64,000 nt of DNA from Anaerolineae bacterium (GCA_019637555.1 JAHBVK010000003.1:158236-222235), one strand, 5' to 3'; numbered from the stretch's first letter, positions 49,922-59,546 are shown. Notes: generated by a model from the sequence alone, not told the origin. A program made the numbers and translations.

Positions 49922-51724
49922 TTAGCTGCCCGCATTAAAAGTAAAGTAGCGTAGTCGATCCAGCAAGATCGAGTCGGTGGATGTCCCCTGTGGTGTCAGG
50001 CGCACGCCATCCTCCCAGCGATAAGCGAGCAGATGCAGCGTCATCCGCCCTGATGCCAGCCCATAAGGGATAGTGAGTGTCCGCTGATCAAGCACAAGCT
50101 GTTCCGGTATCCACGATGATAGCGGCATCGGCACACCGTCGCTTTGCACGATCACCCGTCCCTGAGAATCACGGAGTTGCAACGAGAATGAATAAAGGTC
50201 GGCAAGGGGTTGCGCGGCTTGCCACCATAGCGTGACCGACACCGTGTCGCCCCCGTAGATTTCCACCTGCCGATCTATATCCGCCCCCATGAAGCGAATT
50301 CCACTATCACCGAACACCAGACCTTCAGGATCAGGCGGCAGTTCCCACAGGGTCACGGCAAAGTACCACGGACCCCAGAATGACCGCTGGATGCGTCCGT
50401 TTTGGATGCGGTTCAGCAGTTGCGGCGTTTCACTGCCCTGCCGCGTGATGTACCACAAGCGCCGCACTGAATAGTCGGGATGAGTCGTGATCGGCAGCTT
50501 TTTCATGGGCAGATACAGCGATTCGTAGTAGCTCCATGTGATCTGGCTGCCCTGACAGCTACAGCGCGGGTCGATGATCACTTCGTCGCCCAATTGCAGT
50601 TCTGTCGCCACATAGCGCATAAACTGTTGCAGCGGTGGGAATCCATCCGTTTCGGCAGGGCGGTGATCGTAGGGTTTCCACGGCACTGCTGCCAGCACGA
50701 TCACGCCCGCTGCGCCGATCAACCGCAGTGCCTGCCAGCGCAAACTCGCCACCCCGACACCGATCAGTATGAACACGGGGATCGCCGTGAAGGTGAGATA
50801 GCGCGTCGTCCAAAGCGTCAGTCGTTCGCGCAGCAGATACGCAAGGATCGGGATCAGCACGCCCCATCCGCCGAGCAACAAGATCGTTTGCCAGCTCAAT
50901 TTCCGGCTGATCAGCGCCGTAGCGATGCCGATCACTGTCAGCAGAACGATTCCCCCGAACAGCCAATCCTCTTGGGCGCTGTAGGCACGGAATTGCGTCT
51001 CCAATGGAAAGAAGTAGTAACCCGGTAACGTGCCGCCGAACATTCCGCGCACCTGAAAGGAGAGGATAAACTGCGGGATCAGCGGCGCGGCGATCACGAA
51101 ACTGGCGATCAGCAGCAGCAGCCACGTCAGCAGCTTGCGCGGCTTACTTACGATGAGGTGAGCAGTCGTAGCGACCAGCACGAACCACAGGATGAAGTGC
51201 GTGTACAGCATCGCCGCGCCCGCAATCACTAGCCAGACGCGCCGCCAACGCGAGTCGTGTTTGAGCCAGCGCAGGTAACACAACAAAAACAGGGCAATGG
51301 TCAGAAACATCAGTGTGTAGCCGCGCAGTTCGAGAATGAAGGTTAGCGCATAACTGGACGTGGCAAAGGCAACCCCGATCAGCCACCCCGCCAATGGATC
51401 GAGCAGTTCGCGTCCAGTGCGGATCAGCAGCGCCGTGGTCAGCAGTCCGAGCAGAGCACCAAGCCAATGCAGCGAGAAATCATTGAAGGAAGCAACATTC
51501 CCCCAACCGTGCAGTAGCACGAAATAGCCAGCGGGCCAGTTGAGATCGCGGTCAATGATGATCTGTTCGAGTGTGCCCCGCGCATGAACGACGCTGAAAA
51601 TCTCATCGGGCCACAGCGCCAGATCATCGGCGTGGCTGCTGATGGCGGCGGCAGCGATCAGGAGTGCAAGGAGCGAGAGTAGTAGGTGTCGACGGTGAAG
51701 TGGAGTTGTGATTGTGCTCGACAT
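49922..51724 (-). CDS. GT39/PMT-like membrane glycosyltransferase family protein
   Basis: 600 residues. The first helix ends in DDLALWPDEIFS, where the acidic pair matches the first extracytoplasmic loop used for catalysis by GT-C enzymes. About ten to twelve hydrophobic segments fill residues 13-345, and the last 250 residues form a soluble beta-rich domain outside the membrane. It probably transfers a sugar from a polyprenyl phosphate to protein or envelope glycan. The acceptor is unknown. No polyprenyl-glycosyl synthase lies nearby. Confidence 0.78.
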   Translation of the reverse strand: MSSTITTPLHRRHLLLSLLALLIAAAAISSHADDLALWPDEIFSVVHARGTLEQIIIDRDLNWPAGYFVLLHGWGNVASFNDFSLHWLGALLGLLTTALLIRTGRELLDPLAGWLIGVAFATSSYALTFILELRGYTLMFLTIALFLLCYLRWLKHDSRWRRVWLVIAGAAMLYTHFILWFVLVATTAHLIVSKPRKLLTWLLLLIASFVIAAPLIPQFILSFQVRGMFGGTLPGYYFFPLETQFRAYSAQEDWLFGGIVLLTVIGIATALISRKLSWQTILLLGGWGVLIPILAYLLRERLTLWTTRYLTFTAIPVFILIGVGVASLRWQALRLIGAAGVIVLAAVPWKPYDHRPAETDGFPPLQQFMRYVATELQLGDEVIIDPRCSCQGSQITWSYYESLYLPMKKLPITTHPDYSVRRLWYITRQGSETPQLLNRIQNGRIQRSFWGPWYFAVTLWELPPDPEGLVFGDSGIRFMGADIDRQVEIYGGDTVSVTLWWQAAQPLADLYSFSLQLRDSQGRVIVQSDGVPMPLSSWIPEQLVLDQRTLTIPYGLASGRMTLHLLAYRWEDGVRLTPQGTSTDSILLDRLRYFTFNAGS

Positions 51725-51815
51725 GGATACAGTTGGACTAAAGTAACCTCAGAGATTGCCCATTTTAGACCAAAGTTTCTACATCGTTCCCAACGAAAAG
51801 TCTGCTTCGTTCCGA

Positions 51816-52433
51816 TTAGTTCCAGTCTCTAAAGCAAAGCCACCAATGTTCATCTAACTGTGATTCGATTCTTCCGTCCCAACTACATGCGCTTACGCTG
51901 CGAAGATCGTCTCTGTGCGGAGCATAGGCAATATAGCTGTATAAGCTATCGATAGGACTGAACAAAATTACCAATGGATCGCTCTTTTCAACTTTTGCCT
52001 GAAACAGGCCTGCTCCAGAAGTAGTATCCTGAGTGATTATCCCCGTGTGAGCCTGCTCAACTATGAACTCGTATTGTGCCCGATAAGCATAGAAGTGCTG
52101 TTCCGTTTCATTCATTTGCAGTGGTAACAAAGGAGCTACAAAACCCAAACTGATTAGTGGAACGAATAGGATCACTGGAATCCAATTCCTCCGTACCGCG
52201 CAATAGACTGCTGTGATCAAACCCGCAGCACAAACTATAGCCAAAGGCATTAGCACAATCGGGAAGATGCAGAGCCACATAATGCCCAGAGTTCCCTGAT
52301 GCCTAATCGCGTAATAGCTATATCTTGTAAGGTATGCGCCTAATGGAAGAAAGGGCAAAACGAGGTAAAGAACCTTTTTGATTCTGTGGTTTTTAGCTGG
52401 AAATCTCGATAGGTCAATGCTACCAGTAGACAT
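51816..52433 (-). CDS. Orphan membrane protein, copy 2 of a tandem pair
   Basis: 205 residues with three hydrophobic segments in the first half (around VLYLVLPFLPLGAYL, LCIFPIVLMPLAIV and WIPVILFVPLISLGF) and a soluble C-terminal half ending DEHWWLCFRDWN. It is paralogous to the protein encoded at 52477, sharing HQGxLG, ending WWLCFR(D/E)WN and similar spacing. I do not recognise a family. The soluble domain probably lies outside the membrane. The two genes are 43 bp apart on one strand and were produced by tandem duplication. Confidence 0.72.
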   Translation of the reverse strand: MSTGSIDLSRFPAKNHRIKKVLYLVLPFLPLGAYLTRYSYYAIRHQGTLGIMWLCIFPIVLMPLAIVCAAGLITAVYCAVRRNWIPVILFVPLISLGFVAPLLPLQMNETEQHFYAYRAQYEFIVEQAHTGIITQDTTSGAGLFQAKVEKSDPLVILFSPIDSLYSYIAYAPHRDDLRSVSACSWDGRIESQLDEHWWLCFRDWN

Positions 52434-52476
52434 CTATTACTTCCAAGTGATTGCAGAATTCCACTTTACACCGACG

Positions 52477-53091
52477 CTAATTCCACTCTCGAAAACATAG
52501 CCACCAATGATCGGCTAACTGAGAGATTACACCACCGTCTGAATAACACGCACTAACGACGCGAAGATCTTCTACTTTCTCCGCATATGCTACATAGTTA
52601 TAGAAATCATCTTGAGGATTAAAGCTCATTACCAACAGATCGGTCTGCAAGACTTCTGCATAGAATGTCGCTGCTTCAGGAGTCATCTTTCCTATGAATT
52701 GCCCGTTTCGTGCAGTTTCGACGATAGCTTCATATTGAGCACGATGTTGGTAGAAATGCCCTTCCGCTTGATTCGCAGGCAAAGGCAGGAGTGTAAATAT
52801 AAATCCGAGAATAATCAGTGGTGCAAACAATAATAGCGGTATACAGTCTCTAAGTGTCGCGCTGAATATCGCTATACACAAACCTATAACACCTCCAACT
52901 AGCAATGGAATGACGAGAATAGGTAGCGCACACACCCATAAGAAACCCAAGTCACCCTGATGTCCGAGTGAAAAAAAGCAATACTTAGAAATGTAGATGC
53001 CTAAAGGGGTCGCTAACAAGGCGGCTCGAAGGATGTTTCTAAAGCTGAATTCCTGTTCCTTCGACAGATCGTTTAGATACTCTGTGGACAT
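52477..53091 (-). CDS. Orphan membrane protein, copy 1 of a tandem pair
   Basis: 204 residues, a paralogue of the protein at 51816 with the same layout: membrane segments around LLATPLGIYI, VCALPILVIPLLVGG and CIPLLLFAPLIILGF, then an extracytoplasmic-type domain ending ADHWWLCFREWN. The base composition of this pair is more AT-rich by eye than the flanking genes, hinting at acquisition or relaxed selection. Function unknown. It lies 35 bp from the tatD-like gene on the same strand and could be in its transcript. Confidence 0.72.
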   Translation of the reverse strand: MSTEYLNDLSKEQEFSFRNILRAALLATPLGIYISKYCFFSLGHQGDLGFLWVCALPILVIPLLVGGVIGLCIAIFSATLRDCIPLLLFAPLIILGFIFTLLPLPANQAEGHFYQHRAQYEAIVETARNGQFIGKMTPEAATFYAEVLQTDLLVMSFNPQDDFYNYVAYAEKVEDLRVVSACYSDGGVISQLADHWWLCFREWN

Positions 53092-53126
53092 CTAGAACCG
53101 TCCTCACTCAGATAACATTTACTGCT

Positions 53127-53927
53127 CTACACTACCAACGTAAACAACCTCTCAGCATTCTGTGTCGTCTGCGCTGCCATCTCCTCGATGCTGATGTTAT
53201 GCAGCGCACTCAGCCGATCATTGACGTAGGCGACGTAAGCAGGTTCGTTGCGCTGACCGCGATGCTGCTGCGGCGTCAGGAAAGGACCATCGGTTTCCAC
53301 CAACAGCCGATCCAGTGGCACGCGCGAGGCGATCAAGCGCAAGTCGTTGGCGTTCTTGTAGGTGATCGGTCCCGTAAAGCCGAGATAGAAGCCGATCTTG
53401 AGAGCGCGTTCGGCAGCTTCGCGCGGTGCGGAGAAGGAGTGCATCACGCCCGGACGATCTTTGAGCGATTCCGGCAGCGTCCCCGTCCAGCGTTCGAGGA
53501 TTGCCAGCACATCGTCGCTTGCCTCGCGGTTGTGGATGATCACGGGCAGCGAGAGTCGCGCCGCCAGTTCCAACTGTGCCTCAAACATGCGCCACTGCTG
53601 ATCTTTAGGGCTGTCATCCCAATGATAATCCAGCCCGATCTCGCCAATCGCCAGCACTTTCGATTGTGCCGCCTGCGTCTCTACCGCAACTAGATCAGCC
53701 AGCGTTACTTCCGCCGTGCTGTTGGGATGGATACCCACCGCCACGTACACGCCCGCGTACTTCTCGGCGATCTTCAACGCCGCTGCCCCTGATTCCAGAT
53801 CAGTCGCCGGATTAATGATCCGCGTCACACCCTGTTCGGCTGCTCGCGCGATCACCGCTTCCAGATCATCGTTATAGGCGCCGAAGTTGAGATGACAGTG
53901 CGTATCGATCAACTGTAGCTGTTGCAA
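53127..53927 (-). CDS. TatD-family metal-dependent hydrolase
   Basis: 266 residues of TIM-barrel fold. The metal ligands are in IDTHCHLNF (HxH), IGEIGLDYHWD (Glu), IIHNREA (His), MHSFS (His) and LLVETDGPFL (Asp). The family acts as a 3'-5' DNA/RNA exonuclease linked with oxidative damage repair. The length is normal and all motifs are intact. The only oddity is its lone position between the orphan membrane proteins and the BLUF gene. Confidence 0.93.
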   Translation of the reverse strand: MQQLQLIDTHCHLNFGAYNDDLEAVIARAAEQGVTRIINPATDLESGAAALKIAEKYAGVYVAVGIHPNSTAEVTLADLVAVETQAAQSKVLAIGEIGLDYHWDDSPKDQQWRMFEAQLELAARLSLPVIIHNREASDDVLAILERWTGTLPESLKDRPGVMHSFSAPREAAERALKIGFYLGFTGPITYKNANDLRLIASRVPLDRLLVETDGPFLTPQQHRGQRNEPAYVAYVNDRLSALHNISIEEMAAQTTQNAERLFTLVV

Positions 53928-53998
53928 TGGCTTATCCTCAAGTTGAAGGAAATTTCAGAGAATTTTTAGACTTTGCCCAACGATAAAGCGATTTCTGG

Positions 53999-54007
53999 TG
54001 TTAAAAT
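53999..54007 (+). promoter_or_regulatory. Extended -10 promoter of the BLUF gene
   Basis: TG-T-TAAAAT: an extended -10 box with TAAAAT at 54002-54007. No convincing -35 box is seen. The predicted start is about 54014, giving a leader of about 24 nt. Confidence 0.4.
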
Positions 54008-54037
54008 GCCGGACAGATGTAATTGTTGAGGACTTCC

Positions 54038-54463
54038 ATGACCGAACTGATTAATCTTATTTACGGTAGTTCCGCCAAATATCCGATGAAAGATGCTGAA
54101 CTGCTAGACATTTTAGCCAAGGCGCGCGAAAAGAACAGACGACTCGGCGTCACCGGCATGCTGCTCTATCGTGGTGGCAATTTCCTGCAGGTGCTGGAGG
54201 GTGAGCGCAGCGTCGTCGAACCACTGTATAAGGTAATCCAACGCGATCCGCGCCACCACTTGACGCAGCTATTCACGACCCGATCGGTACCGCAGCGCGG
54301 CTTCGGCGAGTGGGAAATGGGCTTTGCGCACCTCGATACGATGGATGTCAAATCACTGCCCGGTTACACCTCGTTCCTTGATGAACCACTGAACTCGGAT
54401 CGATTCAACGATCCCAGCTTCGCCCACATCTTCCTGCGCATCTTCAAAGAAGGCATCCGCTGA
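54038..54463 (+). CDS. BLUF-domain blue-light sensor
   Basis: 141 residues. All the photocycle residues are at the expected spacing: Y9 in LIYGSSA, N33 in EKNRRLGVTG, Q51 in FLQVLEG, W92 and M94 in GEWEMGF. The Tyr-Asn-Gln spacing of 24 and 18 residues equals that of AppA (Y21, N45, Q63). It should bind FAD and respond to blue light. The C-terminal 45 residues are a short cap without an output domain, so it must signal through a partner. ATG 54038 has GAGGA 7 nt upstream; the frame opens 15 nt earlier. No adjacent partner gene is obvious. Confidence 0.92.
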   Translation: MTELINLIYGSSAKYPMKDAELLDILAKAREKNRRLGVTGMLLYRGGNFLQVLEGERSVVEPLYKVIQRDPRHHLTQLFTTRSVPQRGFGEWEMGFAHLDTMDVKSLPGYTSFLDEPLNSDRFNDPSFAHIFLRIFKEGIR

Positions 54464-54485
54464 ATAAACACACGGCAGCAAAATA

Positions 54486-54520
54486 GACAGCGGCGCAGTT
54501 GAACTACTTACGCCGCTGTC
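54486..54520. terminator. Bidirectional hairpin between convergent genes
   Basis: A perfect 10-bp stem GACAGCGGCG/CGCCGCTGTC with a 15-nt loop, 22 bp after the BLUF stop and 34 bp after the enolase-superfamily stop on the other strand. Confidence 0.6.
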
Positions 54521-54554
54521 CTCTCAGTTACTAACTACTGATGATGGTTGAGCA

Positions 54555-55865
54555 TTAGCTCCACAGCCGATCATGCGCCTTCTCTCGATCCCACACATCG
54601 GAGGGATCGAAGAAGCCGGGATCATCGGGATCGCATAGTTCCTTGAACACTTCAGGATTGAAATCCGTGAAGCCGAGTCCGGGAGTCTCCGGCACCGTGA
54701 TAAAGCCCTCTTGGATCAGCGGCTTGGGCAGACCATCCACGATGTCATTCCAGCGCGGCAAATCTACCGAGTGATTCTCTAGCACCATGAAGTTCTCCGT
54801 TGCCGCAGCGCAGTGGACACTCGCCAGCGCCGCAATCGGTGATCCCGCCATGTGCATCGCCATCGCAATGCCGTGCTCCTGCGCGTAATCCCCGATCTTC
54901 TTGGTTTCCAAGATGCCGCCTGAGGTAGCGATGTCGGGATGGATTACGCTGACGGCTTCCTTCTCGATCAAATCCTTGAAGCCTTCCTTCAGGTAAATAT
55001 CCTCGCCCGTGCAGATCGGGGTATTGACCGCACGTGACAGCCGCACGTATTGATCCGCGAACTGCCACGGGATCATGTCCTCGTACCACGCCAGCGTGAA
55101 CTGATCCAGCGCCTGACCAGCGCGGATGCACGTCTCGACATTGATGTGTCCGAAGTGATCAGCGGCGAGGGGAACTTCATAACCGATGATGTCGCGCACC
55201 GTGCCGACGTATTCGACCAGCTTGTTGATGCCCAGCGGCGTCAGTTGGATGCCCGTGAATTGATGCATGATGGTGCGCGATGCCAGCATTTCCGGCGGCG
55301 CGCTGATCGCACCGGGGATGTGCTCGACCAGATCGATGCCCACATCCATCTTCAGGAACTTGAAGCCCATCTCCATGCGCTGCTTGAGGGCATTCCCCAT
55401 CTCCACCGGATCGACGCGCGAGGGTGTATCGGCGTAGCACAGGATTTTGTCGCGGAACTTGCCGCCCGCCAGTTGATAAGCCGGGACGCCATACGCCTTG
55501 CCCGCCAGATCCATCAGCGCCATCTCAATGGCACAGACACCGCCGCCCTGCCGCGCATGAAAGCCGAACTGCTTGATCTTGCGGAAAATCTTATCGACAT
55601 TGCAGGGATTCTCACCGATCAAGCGGCTCTTAAGCATCAGCGCGTAAGTTTTACTCGCGCCATCGCGCACCTCACCATAACCGCTGATCCCCTGATTGGT
55701 GTCGATGCGAATGATCGAGGTCGAGAATGGTACTTTGGTCATCGAGGCGATGCGAATGTCGGTGATCCGCAGTTCGCTGGGGCGCGACTGTGTTTTAACG
55801 TGCTGTTCACTAATTAGAGGTTTCTGTGCAGCTTCAGAGGCAGACATCGATCTTTCCTTATTCAT
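54555..55865 (-). CDS. Enolase-superfamily enzyme (mandelate racemase/muconate cycloisomerase type)
   Basis: 436 residues. The capping domain covers about 30-160, followed by the barrel with the base FLKMDVG, metal ligands in LAADHFG (Asp), AWYEDMIP (Glu) and CTGEDIY (Glu), then HPDIATSGG and the general base His in MHMAGSP. The motif set and the operon partner uxuA point to an acid-sugar dehydratase or cycloisomerase for a hexuronate or aldonate. The N-terminus has about 30 extra polar residues, so a later Met is possible. It is the last gene of a three-gene operon with an epimerase and UxuA. Confidence 0.9.
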   Translation of the reverse strand: MNKERSMSASEAAQKPLISEQHVKTQSRPSELRITDIRIASMTKVPFSTSIIRIDTNQGISGYGEVRDGASKTYALMLKSRLIGENPCNVDKIFRKIKQFGFHARQGGGVCAIEMALMDLAGKAYGVPAYQLAGGKFRDKILCYADTPSRVDPVEMGNALKQRMEMGFKFLKMDVGIDLVEHIPGAISAPPEMLASRTIMHQFTGIQLTPLGINKLVEYVGTVRDIIGYEVPLAADHFGHINVETCIRAGQALDQFTLAWYEDMIPWQFADQYVRLSRAVNTPICTGEDIYLKEGFKDLIEKEAVSVIHPDIATSGGILETKKIGDYAQEHGIAMAMHMAGSPIAALASVHCAAATENFMVLENHSVDLPRWNDIVDGLPKPLIQEGFITVPETPGLGFTDFNPEVFKELCDPDDPGFFDPSDVWDREKAHDRLWS

Positions 55866-55893
55866 TAAACGGCGAATCTGATTTTTGGATAAT

Positions 55894-55925
55894 TTACCTC
55901 ATCTCTCCTGTGCGTGGAGAGGGGA
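55894..55925. repeat. REP-like palindromic repeat, family A, short copy
   Basis: TTACCTCAT followed by the hairpin CTCTCC/GGAGAG (55903-55921) with a 7-nt loop. It is a half-size version of the family A element and lies between uxuA and the enolase-superfamily gene. Confidence 0.55.
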
Positions 55926-55932
55926 GTTCACT

Positions 55933-56913
55933 CTACTCCGCATACACGGCTTGACGCAAGCCCTTCAGATAACCGATGGCGAACAAGCGCCCGATTGAGG
56001 AGTAACCCGCGAACTCATTGTTATCGCCTTCCATCGTCGGCACATGGTCAGGACGCGCCACGCCCTCAAAGCCGATCTCGCGGTAGGCGCGGATGCACGC
56101 CAGCATATCGGTCTGACCGTCGTCATGGAAGGTCTCCTCGAAGCGTTCCGGCGTACCACGCACATCGCGCAGATGTACGAAGAAGATTTTGCCCTGCTTG
56201 CCGAAGTGCCGGATAACCGACGGGAGATCATCGGTCATCAGTGCGAAGTTGCCCTGACACAAGGTGATCCCGTTGACCTCGCTAGGGACCAGATCGAGTA
56301 AGCGCTGGTAATTTTCCACGCTGCGCATGATCCGCCCCAACCCACGAATCGGAGACAGCGGCGGATCGTCAGGATGCATCGCCAGCTTGACCTTAGCCTT
56401 CTCCGCGACGGGGATCACGCGCTCAAGGAAGTATTTGAGGTTGTCCCACAATTGGTCTTCGGTGACGATGCCATACTCGGTAAGTGGTGCATCCTTCATC
56501 AGTGCGTTGTCGTAGCCCGTGACCAACGCGCCACCACGCGAGGGGATGGTGGTTGAGGTACGCATCCAGTTAAAGATAGGCATCCACTCGTAACACCAAA
56601 CCGGAATCCCCAGCGCGCCCATGTTGCGGATCAACTCGATAGCAGTGTCGATCTCCTCATCGCGTCCGGGCAAGCCCAGTTTCGCCTTGTTCAGCGGCGG
56701 GCGGCTTTCTAGCACGGAAAGTTCAAAGCCGTAATCCTCATAAGCGGACTTCAGCCGTGCCAGTGACATATAGCCCCACGGCAGATCGTCTTTGGCGACG
56801 TTCAAGCCCCTACTGAAATCCATCGTGCCTACGGCGTGGTTCAAACCGCACTGTTTCGCCAGAGTCCACAGCGTGGAGCGCGGTGGTGGTAATACTTCGG
56901 CAATCTCCATCAT
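55933..56913 (-). CDS. uxuA: Mannonate dehydratase
   Basis: 326 residues of UxuA type, a TIM-barrel metal enzyme that converts D-mannonate to 2-keto-3-deoxygluconate. The metal and substrate motifs are all visible: [27 protein letters not shown] and RPDHVPTM. The length is a little shorter than E. coli UxuA, as in many Gram-positive forms. Its start overlaps the end of the epimerase gene by 4 bp (ATGA). With the neighbouring enzymes it forms part of a hexuronate pathway; the isomerase UxaC and reductase UxuB are not in the window. Confidence 0.92.
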   Translation of the reverse strand: MMEIAEVLPPPRSTLWTLAKQCGLNHAVGTMDFSRGLNVAKDDLPWGYMSLARLKSAYEDYGFELSVLESRPPLNKAKLGLPGRDEEIDTAIELIRNMGALGIPVWCYEWMPIFNWMRTSTTIPSRGGALVTGYDNALMKDAPLTEYGIVTEDQLWDNLKYFLERVIPVAEKAKVKLAMHPDDPPLSPIRGLGRIMRSVENYQRLLDLVPSEVNGITLCQGNFALMTDDLPSVIRHFGKQGKIFFVHLRDVRGTPERFEETFHDDGQTDMLACIRAYREIGFEGVARPDHVPTMEGDNNEFAGYSSIGRLFAIGYLKGLRQAVYAE

Positions 56914-57935
56914 GATAATAAGTCCCCTACGGAATAAGCTGGCTCAAAACCGATCAACTGACGTGCTTTTTCTATACTGACGAGTGACTGTGTACCGGAT
57001 AGATTGACGTTGGAGTCGCTGACATCGGGGAAGAATAAGTGCACCAGCGCCCGCGAATCGTAACCGAGCGTATTGTGCTGATCGTTAACGAACAGCGCGT
57101 GCGCCCCTTCGTAGTCGGCGGTCAACCCTTTTTCCAGCGCCTGTGCCGCATCCCGATCATCGATCACCGTCCACAGGTTGAAGCGATCAAAGGTGTACAT
57201 TGCCCACAGGTCATCATATCCCTGCCGTGCCTGCCGCCAATCCGGCGGACCATCTCTGTACTCCAATACCTTGCTGCGGCGCACTTCCAGCATGGTGCGC
57301 TGAATCTCCGCGATTCGCGCCGCGCGCTCGTCATCCGAGAGCGCCGCAAACTGAGCGATCACGCTGCGGGAGTGATCGCGCTGGCGCTGGTAATCATCTT
57401 TGTGCTGCCAACCACCGACGCGCACACCGGGGAGTCGCAGCGCCACGCTAGAGATGCCATCGCGGCGCCAATAGTATTCCCCGATCTGTTCCACTACATT
57501 CTTGCCGAACGAATAGGGATCCGTGGTGTAGGTGGGATGATCCTCATCAATCGGGAAGTAGTGCGCTTTGAAGTCGGTCAGGCTGTAGACCGCGCCAATC
57601 GCGTTGATGGAGCTGGCATGGGCGATGCGGCGGATGCCTTCAGCGCTAGCGGCTTCAAAGACGTGGAATGTGCCTGAAGCATTGCTATCGAACACCTGAT
57701 AGCCTTTCGCCAGCACCGGACTGCTGATCGCCGCCAGATGGATCACCGCCTGACAGCCGCGCATCTGCTGGCGCAAAGCTTCGTAATTGAGCACATCGCA
57801 CTTGACGAATTCAGCGCCGGGGATGTCGATGCCGTCTTCTAATCCGATGACGCGCACTTCCCAGCCATTGTCGAGCAAGCGACGGGTCGTAGCGTTGCCG
57901 ACACGCCCCGCGCCTCCGGTAACCAGCACTCGCAT
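56910..57935 (-). CDS. NAD-dependent epimerase/dehydratase (extended SDR)
   Basis: 341 residues. The Rossmann motif is VTGGAGRVG near residue 5; the catalytic site has SSINAIG and DPYSFGKNV (YxxxK with Ser insertion: Y-S-F-G-K). It belongs with uronate dehydrogenases and UDP-sugar epimerases. In an operon with UxuA, a uronate dehydrogenase or sugar-acid oxidoreductase is plausible. ATG 57935 has GGAG about 13 nt upstream; a 19-residue hydrophobic extension to 57992 is possible but is unlike the family. Confidence 0.88.
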   Translation of the reverse strand: MRVLVTGGAGRVGNATTRRLLDNGWEVRVIGLEDGIDIPGAEFVKCDVLNYEALRQQMRGCQAVIHLAAISSPVLAKGYQVFDSNASGTFHVFEAASAEGIRRIAHASSINAIGAVYSLTDFKAHYFPIDEDHPTYTTDPYSFGKNVVEQIGEYYWRRDGISSVALRLPGVRVGGWQHKDDYQRQRDHSRSVIAQFAALSDDERAARIAEIQRTMLEVRRSKVLEYRDGPPDWRQARQGYDDLWAMYTFDRFNLWTVIDDRDAAQALEKGLTADYEGAHALFVNDQHNTLGYDSRALVHLFFPDVSDSNVNLSGTQSLVSIEKARQLIGFEPAYSVGDLLS

Positions 57936-58253
57936 AAGTGTTTCTTTCTCCACAAATAAGCAAAGCAAAATAGCTAAGGCAAGCCACTTCAAGTGTTAAG
58001 CAGACGTTGCACTGTAACTCACTGGCTAGTGATCTCAATCACCATCTTTCTATGACTTTTATCCACTGTAAACATGACATCCAGTCGCTAAAGTCGCCTG
58101 CTAGGATGCCAATTTTGTGCGACTTGGCGCACACAACAGCAGCATTCGTTGCGGACTAATCAGGAACCGTGTGGTTCGCCTATTTTATCCCGTTGTCGGC
58201 ACCAATCCGACAATCCCAATTATTTACTTCTCCACATCCCCCGGGAGGAAGAG
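57936..58253. other. Divergent intergenic region with a TGTGCG/CGCACA palindrome
   Basis: 318 bp between the uronate operon and the radical SAM gene, no supported gene. TGTGCG-N6-CGCACA (58116-58133) is a perfect 6-bp inverted repeat in the size range of a GntR- or LacI-type operator. Promoter boxes are not clear. Confidence 0.4.
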
Positions 58254-59546
58254 ATGAGACCTTACAAGCAGGATATGTATCGATTTCCGTGGTCGTTGAA
58301 CGATAACCCCATTGGCTGGTTAGAAATCACCGACAAGTGCAATATTTACTGCCGAGGCTGCTACCGCCTAAACCGAACCGGACACAAGTCACTGGAACAG
58401 GTGAAAGAGGAAATTCGGTTCCTCAAAGAATGGCGTAACTGCGATAACATCTCCATCGCTGGCGGCGAACCGCTGATCCACCCCGACATTCTCGAAATTG
58501 TGTCATACATCCGCAGCCTGAAAATGAAGCCGTTGGTGCTGACGAACGGTGTTAAGTTAGTCGATAACCGACCGCTGATCGTTGAACTAAAGAAAGCCGG
58601 TTTGTTTGGCTTTACCTTCCACGTTGATAGCGAACAGAATCGCCCTCACTGGAAAGGCAAGACCGAACTGGAATTATGCGATCTGCGCCTTGAGTTCGCC
58701 AAGATGGTGGCGGATGTCGGTGGCTTGTTCGCCAGCTTCGGCGCGACCATCTATCAATCTAACCAGCAGTTGATCCCCGAACTGGTGCGCTGGGCGATGA
58801 AGCACATCGATATCGTTCACGGACTGGTGTTCATCACCTTCCGTGCCGCGCCCTCCGACGGCAGCTATGCTTACGAAGTTGAGGGGCAGCAGGTAGATAA
58901 CCTTGAAGTTCCCTATCTGGCGAAGCCGGAAGCCGAGCAAACCTTCGAGTTCACCTCTCGCCATGTCTATGCGCGGATCAAGGAAGCTAACCCCAATTAC
59001 GAAACATCAGCATATCTCGGCGGCACACAGACGCATGATTCATTGAAGTGGCTCATCGCCGTTCAGCTAGGGACGAAAGGTAGTATGTACGGCTCGCTTG
59101 GACCGAAGATGGTGGAACTCTCCGAAGCGTTCTATCACTTCTTCACAGGCAAGTACATGGCATATACCAATATGCATAAACTGCCTAAAGCTGCCTTCCT
59201 GCTAGGTTTATTTGACAAGGCAACCCGTCAAGCGCACGCCAATTATTGGCGCGACATTCGCCGCAACCCGCTGCGCTTCTTCCAGCCGATCTACCAGCAG
59301 AGTATTGGCATCGTGCAAGCGCCAGACATCCTCGCGGACGGACGGCAGGATATGTGCGATAGCTGCCCTGATATGACGGTCTGGGATGGCAAGCTGGTGC
59401 ATTCCTGCCGCATGGAAGAGTGGCGTTTGTATGGCAATTACATCACCGCCCAGCCGACGGAATCCGATGGCTCGAAACCGCAGCCACAGCAGCCGCAGCC
59501 TGCGATTATCGCGGCGGACAAGATTCCGGTCATCAATCAAAATTAG
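58254..59546 (+). CDS. Radical SAM protein with a C-terminal cysteine cluster
   Basis: 430 residues. The [4Fe-4S] motif CxxxCxxC is C29, C33, C36 (CNIYCRGC), followed by the SAM-binding SIAGGEPL. The C-terminal part has MCDSCPDM and HSCRMEEW (Cys near 368, 371 and 385), which could hold an auxiliary cluster as in SPASM proteins, and then a Pro/Gln-rich tail. The mid region has no transmembrane helix. No precursor peptide or methyltransferase gene is adjacent, so the substrate cannot be inferred. ATG 58254 has GGGAGGAAG just upstream, a strong site; the longer frame to 58149 is not used. Confidence 0.88.
   Translation: MRPYKQDMYRFPWSLNDNPIGWLEITDKCNIYCRGCYRLNRTGHKSLEQVKEEIRFLKEWRNCDNISIAGGEPLIHPDILEIVSYIRSLKMKPLVLTNGVKLVDNRPLIVELKKAGLFGFTFHVDSEQNRPHWKGKTELELCDLRLEFAKMVADVGGLFASFGATIYQSNQQLIPELVRWAMKHIDIVHGLVFITFRAAPSDGSYAYEVEGQQVDNLEVPYLAKPEAEQTFEFTSRHVYARIKEANPNYETSAYLGGTQTHDSLKWLIAVQLGTKGSMYGSLGPKMVELSEAFYHFFTGKYMAYTNMHKLPKAAFLLGLFDKATRQAHANYWRDIRRNPLRFFQPIYQQSIGIVQAPDILADGRQDMCDSCPDMTVWDGKLVHSCRMEEWRLYGNYITAQPTESDGSKPQPQQPQPAIIAADKIPVINQN

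Noticed and set aside
337..54463. Functional link between the carotenoid genes and the BLUF sensor
   Set aside because: They are about 50 kb apart with unrelated genes between, so linkage is not supported by the sequence.
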